This document shows, one piece after another, positions 25,565 through 35,600 of a DNA stretch of 64,000 bases. This DNA is from Coprinellus micaceus (taxonomy: Eukaryota > Basidiomycota > Agaricomycetes > Agaricales > Psathyrellaceae). The stretch's first letter is position 1. Each line of letters starts with the position of its first letter. The stretch spans positions 1,302,001-1,366,000 of the forward strand of contig OX596336.1 of assembly GCA_951394405.1 (NCBI GenBank), read 5' to 3'. The position numbers and the translations under genes were made by a program. The notes under the pieces were generated by a model. The model searched no databases, was not told the DNA's origin, and saw only the letters and a program-made list of their open reading frames with translations.

Positions 25565-27892
25565 ATGGAACTAGTGGCGACAGCCTTAGGCGCTGCAATA
25601 CTAACTAATGGCGGCGCCTATCACCCTCTAATGACACCTCTAAATCCCAACGGCACTGTTCGCCATCGACTCCCAGAGACGGGGGCCACGATACTCAGAC
25701 GTACGACGATTACCGTAGCAATGACTCAGCTAACTAGCCGATTAGAATTCGCCGTTCGACATCGTCGACCACCTACGTCACAAGAAACGCATGAGCTCGT
25801 TTGCAGATCAAGGTCGGGCGATATTCTGTATGCCCGAACGTGGCCGTATCTGACACTCTGATTCCCTGCACAGCGCGAGATTGGCTACGACACCAGTTTT
25901 AATGCTGTAAAAGTATGGTTCTACCGAAGACGCGACGACCTGGATTTGAAAACGGCAGTTGACCTGCGGGGTTGGTCGTCACGCCGGAACCCACCCAAGC
26001 CACCCCCCAAGAGATCATCTGCGCCAAAGATAATGCCTGGACGCATTGCCGTCTCGTCGCGTCGGACTCCTGTGCGTCTTAACCAGGCCTCGAGACAGAC
26101 CCCCAGCCTTGCGGATCAGCCATTAAACAACAGTAGTCCCCAAGTCCTCAGTACCATTCCTGCGAAACGAAAGATGGGTGGATGTGGCCGACCGTTTCCC
26201 GCCGAAGGCGCCACTATCCTGAGGAGTACGTTCTGATCGGAGCACGGGTGGCACCACTCAGGTTGCTAACACCCTCGACTTCAGGGTTCGGAATCAAATA
26301 CGGGCGTTATCCATCGGGAAAGGAGGCAGATGTAATGGTGGCTCAAGTTCGGGTGAGTGGACTCTATACAAACCTAGGCATCACCTGACATGACGCACCA
26401 ACAGGATAAGACTGGGTACAACACGACTGTCGGAACAGTCAAGTACTGGTTTTACAAACATCGGGCTGCCCTAAATTTGAAGACGTTCATGGACTTCACG
26501 AGGGCAATGCGCTTCCGAGGCATCACCCCGCTCCCAACCCAGATGTCTCAGGGCACAATAACTATATCGTCCTCGAATCCAGCACGCATTTTGAATTATT
26601 TGAACTCTGGGGGCCAAAGCACATCCCCTCGCCACGGTCGTATCCGACGACAAGCACCGACTACCTCGCCCGTGAGACCGAACATTGGCGGGAACAGGCG
26701 ACCATACCCAAAGGAAACCATTGCAATTTTCGAGGGTAAGCTCATGGGGAGACGGTCGTTGACTACGCCGTGGAGCCTAACCGAATCTCACCTTCAGAGT
26801 TTGCCGTCGATTACGGCCGTTATCCGTCCTCTGTTGAGGCAAGTGACCTCGTTGAACGGGCAAGGGTGGGTGATCCTATTCAGCTCGGGGCTCAAGCATC
26901 GGCTCACAATGCCATTCAAAACAGGAAGACACCGGATACCGAACGACGGTCAAATCAGTCAAGTTCTGGTTCTACAAACATCGAATCAAGTTCAACTTGA
27001 AGACCCTGGCGGACTCCAGTAGGGCACTTCGCTTCTCAGGAGCCACCGACATCCAGATCGAGGAACTCGATCGGAGGGAGATCCCCAACAACAGTATCAC
27101 AACCGACGTCCATCCCCCATGTCCTACCACCTTGAAAGAGCCCTCTCTGATTATCTCAACCCCAGCTTCAGTCCGCTCCCATCCCCATCTACCTACCTCG
27201 ACCATTCTGCCTGCACCTCCTCTCTCCCAGGCTCAGATGGAAGTTCTGAGGGCCCTCCAAGCATCCAGCATCCAGCAAGTCAACGATTCGGTGTTGTCCA
27301 CATGCGCACAAAGCTGGGCTGTGGATAAACGTTTGATTACAGAATGGTTGAGGGAGAATCAGTCCGCATACAGGCCTCCGACGCCAACTTCCCCGCCAGC
27401 GTTCACCCCGATTTCGTTCTCAATACCCCTCAGGCCCAATGAAGTCGTCGTCCACGGAGCCGTCCCCCAGTGTGCCATTTTTCTTACTAATACGTCGGCC
27501 CAATCCTCGTCCCAAGTGGCACGAGGTATTGAGGGAACCGACGAGGATGATCTGACAGACACGATGCTTTTCGACCAATTCGTACACGGGTGGTCTGCGG
27601 AGCCCCCAGAGATAGAGATGACGGATGTCGTGAGCACGTTCCCTAAGCGGGAGACTCCTGCGTGAAATCGTCTGACTTTGATACGACCTAGGAAACGCCA
27701 GCAGGCACTCAACTTCCTCCAATGAAAGAGCCAGCGATGGACCCTTTCATGAAGGGACTCGTTGAGGCTCTCCGAGAGGCAATCGAACCACCTCCTTCAC
27801 CACCCGCGAAACCAGCAAATGCCAAAGAGTTCCAAGTTTCCTGGCCCGCTATCACCTCGATAGACGTTCTGCATAGAACACAAGCCCCTTGA
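25565..27892 (+). CDS. Homeodomain-like protein B with three homeodomain modules, first module damaged
   Basis: Proposed exons are 25565-25700, 25746-25813, 25874-26225, 26285-26352, 26405-26735, 26798-26865, 26925-27629 and 27692-27892. Three homeodomain modules follow one another, with helix 3 at about 25916 (W-F-Y-R-R-R), 26447 (W-F-Y-K-H-R) and 26967 (W-F-Y-K-H-R). Modules 2 and 3 are intact: FGIKYGRYPSGKEADVMVAQ and FAVDYGRYPSSVEASDLVER. In module 1, exon 2 should end after AGG at 25813, as in all paralogs, but the next bases are TCGGGC, so no GT donor exists there; the GT one base earlier breaks frame. Either module 1 is dead or translation starts later, for example at ATG 26033, giving 521 aa with two modules. 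The second conserved module (LSQAQMEVLRALQASS, QSWAVDKRLITEWLREN) and the tail NAKEFQVSWP follow. Confidence 0.72.
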
Positions 27893-28470
27893 CCAAGTTG
27901 ACTTTCGAGTCCGAACCCTGTTCATAGATAGCCATGCTCTCCTTGTCGGTTCCCCAATGTCATCTGATCTACCCCTGTCGGTAAGCGATATGAAGCTAAT
28001 CGAATGGTGGAATGGTGGAGGTATGTATGAATAACCGGCGAGACTCACACCCTATTTCCGAACGCGCTTAGCCTCGTGCCTTCTTCTACCCTCCTTTACG
28101 TTTCCCGCAGCCAATCTGAGGACGACCCCGGCTTTCAACGACTTCCATTGGTTCTTGAATCAGGAAGGCCCTCCCGTCCTTGTGGTGTCGGTCGGATAAG
28201 CTTTGCTATTCAGATTCGGGAGTCGCTGACAAAATGTCAGCCAGTGGGCCAGAACCCTGCTAAGTCACATATAAGGAGACGGATCTCAAAATCGCCCGAC
28301 TTAGCTGAAGATACCCCTCCACAGTCACCAGTGCGTCCAATCATACCTCCCCTACCAGTGTTTCATGAGCCCTGATTACCTCTTTTTCGTTGCAAGCATA
28401 TCTTCACATCGCCCGCCCTGGAGGTTAGGCGTCCTAGCGCTTACTCGCCTCCATCCCTCCGGATTCTACG
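27893..28470. other. Intergenic between homeodomain genes B and C, with a TATA-like element
   Basis: About 580 bp. An ATATAAGG lies near 28269-28276, roughly 200 nt before the gene C start. No other feature seen. Confidence 0.4.
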
Positions 28471-30011
28471 ATGCAACAACGGCTTCCAGATAGCGGTGCG
28501 GCCATTCTGAAACGTAAATACAGTCACTGGCGGCGCGCCTCAATTGGCTGACCATTATGCCAGAGTTTGCCGATACGTACCATCGCGTACCAACATCGCA
28601 GGAAACGCGTGAGCTAGCTACGCAGATCACAGTAAGCTCCGCAATCTTTTCAATCAGATGAGGTCAGTCCTAATTTTTTTGTGTAGCAGGATACTGCGTA
28701 CGAAGTCACGTACAAGTCCGTCAAGAAGTGGTTCTATCGAAGGCGGGATAGCTTGAACTTGGAAGTCGCCGGGATACAGGGGAGGAAACTGAGTCATAGA
28801 ATGTCTGCTTCAGGTTCAAAAGGAGGGCGGGTGTTGCAGAAGATGGCACGAATACAGTCGGGAGACATCGTTGTGTCACCTCATGAGGCTAACAAGACAA
28901 TAGGTAATGGAGGTGGCCGGGGGATTCCCGCTGAGGGCATTGCCGTTCTCAAGAGTAAGCCAATTCGCGGTCAGGAACCTCGGTACTTAATGACCACCTA
29001 ACCCGCACAAAAAATTAGAGTTCGCCACCGATTATGGTCATTACCCAACCGCCGCTGAAAAGAAAGAGCTTGTAGAGCAGGTTTGGGTGAGTACTTCTTG
29101 TCGATGGCCTGAATAAGTTATTCAAGGTAGATGCCTCTTAACAGACGAAGTCCGGATTCCAGACGACTGTTGAGACTCTGAAACGGTGGTTCTCCGACCA
29201 TCGGGACGAATTCAGCTTGAAGACCGTGGTTGATTCCCGGAGAGAGTTGCTCTTGAAAGGCACCACCTCCGCTCAGTCCAAGCAGGCTTCGAGAAACCCC
29301 AAGAAGGGCAGGCTGACCATCAGACTTCCCCCTCGACCACTCTCATCCCCACAGCACAAGCTGCACACTATCTCGATTGTCTCCTCTGCCGAGCCTTCGA
29401 CGTCCAAACTCCAGGACCACCCATTGTCGTCCGCTCACATCAAGGAAGCGCTTCAAATGCGCAGTGGCCAATTTCCCGAAGAGTGTGTTATAACTGCATG
29501 CGCTGAAAGCCGGGCCGTCAATAAGCACCTGATCGAAGATTGGTTACAAGGCGACCAGTCCGACTACGCACCTCCCGCACCGACCTCGCCTTGTAAATCC
29601 ACTCCAATTTCATTCCTGACCCCTCCTATCGATAGGACAGCCCATGGACAAGCCCACCTCGCGATGCCTCGCCAGTCCCATAGTGCGACACTGTCCGACC
29701 AGCCTACTCTCGGACGTGTGCCAGACGATACGGAAATGGAAGCTATGGTAAGTATGGTTCCAGTAGGCAAGAGGTTATCCACTGACTCGGGCTCTCAGGG
29801 AACGTCCGCACAACTGGCCGGAGATGCCATGGTTACTTCGCTCACGGACTCGGCGCCAGCAACAGACCTCTTTGTTAGTGCGCTCGCCGAGGCTGTTCGA
29901 AAGTCTATCAGCAGCCCTCCTATCTCGAACGTGAAACCGATGGAATGCACGGAGTTTAAGGCTTTGTGGCCCTCGTTCACACATCTAGCAGGAGCCTTGG
30001 GCGCTATGTGA
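28471..30011 (+). CDS. Homeodomain-like protein C with two homeodomain modules
   Basis: Exons 28471-28513, 28564-28631, 28690-28954, 29019-29086, 29145-29747 and 29799-30011 join in frame to 419 aa. Module 1 begins almost at the start codon (MQQRLPDSGAAILK, FADTYHRVPTSQETRELATQ) with helix 3 W-F-Y-R-R-R at 28729. Module 2 (FATDYGHYPTAAEKKELVEQ) has W-F-S-D-H-R at 29187, so position 51 is Asp, an unusual acidic replacement. The second conserved module follows (LSSAHIKEALQMRS, NKHLIEDWLQGDQS), then a Pro-rich YAPPAPTSP, and the tail ends MECTEFKALWPSFTHLAGAL. Both module middle exons are 68 nt. Probably nuclear; the DNA-binding mode is uncertain. Confidence 0.8.
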
Positions 30012-30474
30012 ATTTCTTGTTGATAGCTGTGTGCCTCCAACCTATGGATCCCGATTCCCGGAAGTGCTGCACCCCTCAATTCTAGTTTCGATTAGTTGCT
30101 TGTCTAGATTGGCTCGGTGATGTGGTGGCAGGGCCCAGTCCCAGGTGTCGCCTTGCTCTAAAACACTGGACTCCATAGACTTGGAGGCTTCCTGCCTCAC
30201 AACACAGTGCAGTAGAGCAGCAAGGGTGGCATCTTGAAGTAAGTGCCTCTGCTCCAACTGAGAGCATCAAGGGGGAGGAGAAAGTGGAAGGGTGCTGGAG
30301 AGTTGCTGGAGAGAGGCCTATCAGGTTCGCGTCGGGAGCGGTAGCGCCATCACAATATTTCCTTTTCTCCTCGTCCAAATTTGGACCAGTTGAGGAAGCG
30401 AAATGAAAAACGATGGTGTTGAGAATCGAGGAGCACAATCCAGTTGACATGTCCAAGATCCCATACATGTCAAA

Positions 30475-30775
30475 GGGCCTATTCCAAATGTCCGGGAAGC
30501 TAGGTGTACGCCTATGCCTACAGCCAAAATTCATCCAATTCCAGGTCCCATAGGCGGTCCGCATCGCCTAGGTGCACGCCTTGTGTACGCCTAGCCACAA
30601 ATGGCCTATTCAGAATGTCTGGCTACCTAGGTGCAGACCTAGAATTGGGCAGGGAAATTGTGGCTAGGTGTACACCTAGGCGATGCAGACCGCCTATGGG
30701 ACCTGGAATTTGATGAATTTTGGCTGTAGGCATAGGCATACACCTACTGGCTTCCTGGACATTCCGAATAGCCCC
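30475..30775. repeat. Large near-palindromic inverted repeat (foldback or MITE-like element)
   Basis: The left arm (30475-30600) and right arm (30658-30775) are reverse complements over about 120 nt with only a few mismatches and two small gaps. The arms begin and end GGGCCTATTCC...GGAATAGCCCC. The 57-nt loop carries a third, partial copy of the arm terminus (30603-30632, GGCCTATTCAGAATGTCTGG). The motif CTAGGTGTACRCCTAG recurs in both arms. I see no convincing target-site duplication and no coding capacity. A non-autonomous foldback element is the best guess; a hairpin small-RNA precursor is the alternative. Confidence 0.8.
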
Positions 30776-31420
30776 AAATCCTTTTACCGTCTAGCCTTGA
30801 CTCAGGGTCGGTGTTAATCCAATCTTTACCAGGCCCTGACTCAGAGCCTAGTACCTACATTCAATATATTCTCTGTGAATCATATTCAGGTGTGACAGCT
30901 GGTCCCCAGAACCCCAAATTCCAATACCGTGCTTCAAGTGCCAGTGGGGATAGATTACAGATCCGAGGAGATACATGCATGGTACTTTTTTGACCTTACG
31001 GCGCAAGCCTACAACAAAAGGGCAGCCCAAATTTACTGAATATTGATTGACTGATGGGAGATTGCCAGCTTTTGCCCTCTTTAACTTTCATTTCAGCTTT
31101 TCCAGAAAGCACGGGGTCTGCACAGCGAGACCTCATGTTCAACGGTCAAGTTCTCTTACATCCTTAGAGCCTGAGTTAAAGGCCTGCGATAGAATCGGGT
31201 ATGGTGCGGCAGGCTTGATGTCCCATAAATGGAAGGCCGATGCCACTCCAAGTCCCAATTAGCTCCCACTGGCGGTGCTGTGTCTGTGCAGAAGGCCTCT
31301 CGGAGTCCTATGAAAGAAGATTATACTGCCCCAAAGGTTCCCGTCCTGTCACAGCCCGTGTCGAACTGGCTTTCGTTCCTCACAACGGTGATTTGAGGAG
31401 TCGAGGTTGGATATCTACTG

Positions 31421-31430
31421 AATATAAAAG
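31421..31430 (+). promoter_or_regulatory. TATA element of homeodomain gene D
   Basis: AATATAAAAG lies about 130 nt before the start codon at 31553. Confidence 0.5.
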
Positions 31431-31552
31431 TTCAAAGGCACTATCCGTCGGACCTATGTGGTTCCATTCCTCCCAGCTTCTCTTGGCTATTAATTGCAAG
31501 CTAACGTCCCGCTCGTCACGTTTCATTCCACCCTCGATTTGCTCTTTGATCA

Positions 31553-32512
31553 ATGAATGAGGCTATAGGCGCCCGTCTGACTGCGGTCATTGATCAGGGC
31601 CCCTACGCCAACCCCGTCGTGCTGGTCCAACCCAAGAGTCTCTCGAAAACGGGGAAAATTAAGAGGCCCCGGCTTCCCAAACAAGCAGTCACTATTCTGA
31701 AAGGTACGTTGGCCAACCGTGGCAAATGTCGACCATGTTTCACTAAATTGATTCCTGCTGCCGTCTTAGAATTTGCCTCTACACACGGCCGGCGCCCAAC
31801 TTCGCAAGAAGCTCAGGCCCTTCTTGAGGAAGTCAAGGCGAGTGCTGGTTACCTTGGCCAACCGCGATAAATCTTACTCATTTGTACAGGGCATGACTGG
31901 GCACCAAACCAAACACGAGAACGTGATGGATTGGTTCTACCGAAACCGCGACCCACTAGGGCTGAAGGGCGATCCCAGCAAGGCCATGCAATATCGATTC
32001 AGGGTTAGCAAGAGGAGTGCATGTTCTGAGAGACCCTCCCTTGCCGGGCTTAGTACCCCCTTTCAGCTTGTTGAAGAGCGCGAGAATATTGAAGAATCGA
32101 CTCCAAGCAATCCCATATATTGGGAACATCGCCCTCTCGTCGTGAATGACAGAGTGAGTAGATTCAGCAGGAGTCTCATGCCTCAGGCCCTCTGACTGCA
32201 GCATATCCACAGGGGGCGGACATTGCACTAGTTGAGCCACCACTCGAGGAGCAGTTTCTGGACCCCGACTTCAACCTTGGAGCTTCCCTCAATGCTCTAC
32301 GAGGACCCGTCAACACCACTCCTGCCTCAACACCAGAAATGACATTTGGTGAAGAATTCGGAAGCCTATGGTCCGCACCGTCGCTAGATGGTTGGAATGG
32401 CCGTTTGGAGACTGAGAGTGTGCTCAACGGTTCTGCTCCGTTCACCCATTTCTGTTATCTTCACTGTGGATGCCTTCAAGTCAGTGACGCTGGACTCACC
32501 CATATATCATGA
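31553..32512 (+). CDS. Homeodomain-like protein D, short paralog with one module
   Basis: Exons 31553-31703, 31770-31837, 31890-32153 and 32213-32512 give 260 aa. The homeodomain reads RPRLPKQAVTILK, FASTHGRRPTSQEAQALLEE, then HENVMDWFYRNRDPLGLK, with helix 3 at 31932; position 51 is Arg. The middle exon is again 68 nt, but the following intron starts GCGAGT at 31838 and is therefore a GC-AG intron. The second homeodomain-like module of A, B and C is missing; the chain passes quickly to an acidic tail with GEEFGSLWSAPS, matching the shared tail motif. It ends 114 bp from the SWR1 stop codon, in convergent orientation. It may be a shortened regulator able to compete with the larger paralogs; this is inference. 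Confidence 0.75.
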
Positions 32513-32625
32513 GCCTGTGTGTACAAATAGCGCAGTAGCTCCTATATACGGAACATGATAGGAACATTCAGGACTGACGTGACCAAGTCCACATCCCCCT
32601 CGGAGGATGCGGTTCGGTCGTCGAA

Positions 32626-35600
32626 TTATATCCGCCAGTCCCGAAAGAAGTCCCAATCTCGCTCCACAAACATGACCATATAGTCAACGGTTGACCCACC
32701 CTCTTCCTCGTTCTCCCCGTCACCTTCCCCAGCACCATTTGGACCCGCCTCGATGTCTTGGTCCCCGACGCCAGCACCGTCCGCCCCGAAATCGTTTTCG
32801 TCCACGCCCTCCAAGCCAAATGCTTCCTCTTGGGCAAGAGCCGCAGCCCGCGCGTCTTCTGCCTCATCTAATTCTCCCAGTGCCTTGGTCAACGCTCCTT
32901 CGTTATCGAACAATGAGCCCCAATCGAACTCTCCTTTCTGGATGACAATGTCGTCCAAGGAGCGCTTCTGATTGGCCTTACGGAGCATTACCTCTTCTAC
33001 CGTGTATTGGGAAACAAACCGATAGATGTGGACGTCTCGGATTTGACCAATACGGTGGGCACTATGGAAAGGGGTTGAAATACGTTAGCGTGCCGTGCGC
33101 AGAGTGTTGTTACGATTTGCTAACCGGTCTTCGCACTGCCTATCCATCTGGGGGTTGAAGTCGCTGTCATAGAAGACAACAGTGTCGGCCCCTGTCAGAC
33201 TGGACAGTTTGTGTCAACGAACGTGACATTAGGATGGAGCAAGAGAGCAGGTACGCACTTGATTCCGACACCTCCAGATCTGGACGAGGATATAAAACAG
33301 AATACTCTTGGGTCGGCGTTGAACCGCTCCGTAATATACTGCCTATCCTCGATCTTCGTCGCGCCGTCCAGCCTAAGGTAGAGATATCCATGAAAGTTGA
33401 GGAAGATCTCCAATATGTCCAGGATCCTCGTCATCTGAGTGAAGATGAGCACCCGATGTCCGCCTTCCTTCTTCTCGCGTAAAAGTTCGGTGAGCCTATG
33501 GAGTTTACCACAGTCGTATTGGAGGAGCGAGGTGTCAGGGAAGGCGATTTGGAGCTTGACAGTAGAGCGATGGAGAACTTGGTCGAAATCGTGGGGGAGA
33601 TGAGGTAGCGCCTCAGCGGAGGAACATTCGGGAAAGACCAAATGGGGCATATCCAGAGCAACCACAGGTGGTGTGACGAAGGCGAAACGGTCAATGAACT
33701 CAGCCATGTTGGCAGCCCGGTCCTCGTAGGACTTGACTGCTGCATGGACAGGGATACATACGTCCAGGTGCCGTGTTGCACGCACGTTCACCTTTGAAAG
33801 CGGGAGAATCGGCGAATAGAGGTAGGAAAACATCGAGACCAGTTCCAACGAGATCGTGGGCTCCGTGTCCTTGTTACAGCGCAGACGATTGAGATAGGCG
33901 ATGTGAGACCAACGAGCGATTGCATCGCTACGCTCCTGGTACTCCCTCCAGCGCCGGAAGCCCGCAATGGTGCATGTATCCTTGGGGGGCGGGTCCTCGA
34001 GGACAGCGTTGAGATTGGGTAACTTGGTGGTGGCATCCAAGGCGTTGACTGCCTGCCACGCATAGTGAGAAGCGCCGACACGTTTCCAAATGTTGAGGTT
34101 GATAACGTCAAGGTTGACATATTCATCTTGCTTTTCCAGCCACCGTTTGCGAATGAAGAGCTCTTCGATCTCGAAATGCGCCACAGCCGACCGCCGCATA
34201 GCGAACGATGTCACGATTGGTCGAACTTCGAACAGATCGGGGTGGTTACAGACCTTGCGCAGCTGCATAAGAATATTGGCGATCTTCTGGTACACTCCTG
34301 ATTCTAGGTCCTCCTTCGTTTGGGCGCGGGACATGAATTCGTCGTAAAGAAACCGTTGACGCTTGGATAGAGGGCAGAGAAGGAGATGATCGTACTTGCT
34401 AGGCAGCTCCTTCTCCACGTCACGTTTGAGCCGGCGGAGGAGGTAAGGCCGAAGAACCGTGTGTAGCTTGGACACGAGTTGCATCGTCTCCTCGGTGTAT
34501 GCCTGGCCCATCTCAATGGCTCTTTCCAGAGGGTCTGGAGAGAAAAGGTTAACCGACCGTACTACGACAACAACCGAAACCGCACACGCACTAGAAAACC
34601 AGTCACCGAATTCCTTGAGATCAGCAAAGTCCGACCCGCTCATAATGAACTGGAGCAAAGCCCACAGCTCTGTCAAGTTGTTCTGCAACGGCGTCCCCGT
34701 CAAGAGCAGCCGGCGAAACGAGCGAAACATCAACAAGATACTCCAGCGTTGAGACTTGAAGTTCTTGATCATATGGGCCTCGTCAAGGATCATGTAGTAC
34801 CAATTCTTCCTCTTGAAGGCTTTCTGGTCCCTGCTGGCCAGCGCGTATGACGTGATGCAGACATTAAAGCTGAACTTGTTCATCCAGCCTTTGCGGAGTT
34901 CCTTGCGGCGAGTCGTTCCTCCATGGTAGGCCAGCACCTTAAAGCCAGGCAGGAACTTCTTGAATTCCATCTCCCAATTCAGGATGACGCTAGTGGGAAC
35001 GATCTGTGGGTCTTCATTGAGGTATGCACAGGCAGAGGCAGTCGGACAACTTACGATCAAATGAGGACCCCATATCCCGCGATCGCAGGCTAGGTGCGCG
35101 AGGAGAGCAATGGTCTGAATAGTTTTGCTGAAAGGGGGAAAACCTTAGCTCGGGGTTGCGTGTGCAAACATGAGAAACATACCCGAGGCCCATCTCGTCC
35201 GCCAAGATACCGTTCAGGTTGTTTGTATGAAGGTTCGCAAGCCATTCCAACCCAGATTGCTGATAAGGCCGCAGGGTCCCTCGTAGAAGTAGGGGCGCCT
35301 TCACATCGGAGGATGGATCCCACTCGACCGGGGCCACGGCGTAAGGCCGTAAGTACGCGGGTATAGACGACGATTCACCGACTTCCTCCTCCTCCACCGC
35401 TCCCATGTCGTCCTCTAGAGGGAGATTAATCTGTGGCTCTCCTGGAGCACCAACTATCAGAGGAGCCTCGTTTACAGCCCCATCAGGGGTCGCGTCAATA
35501 CCCTGAGGTTCTGCTAGGCTTGTATCTTGTGGAGGTGGCCGAGGGTCGGCAGCCTCAGGAACGTCGACTGGCTCATGGCCCAGTGAAGGCGGAGTAGGTG

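Larger units (their letters stand above)
30012..31552. other. Intergenic region between homeodomain genes C and D, with hairpin element
   Basis: About 1.5 kb without a supported gene. It contains the large inverted repeat at 30475-30775 and, near its right end, the TATA element of gene D. Confidence 0.45.

Noticed and set aside
23264..32512. The homeodomain array as the classical mating-type A (HD1/HD2) locus
   Set aside because: HD1/HD2 pairs are usually divergent, keep Asn51, and lie beside the mitochondrial intermediate peptidase gene. Here all genes point the same way, Asn51 is missing, and no such flank gene is in the window.
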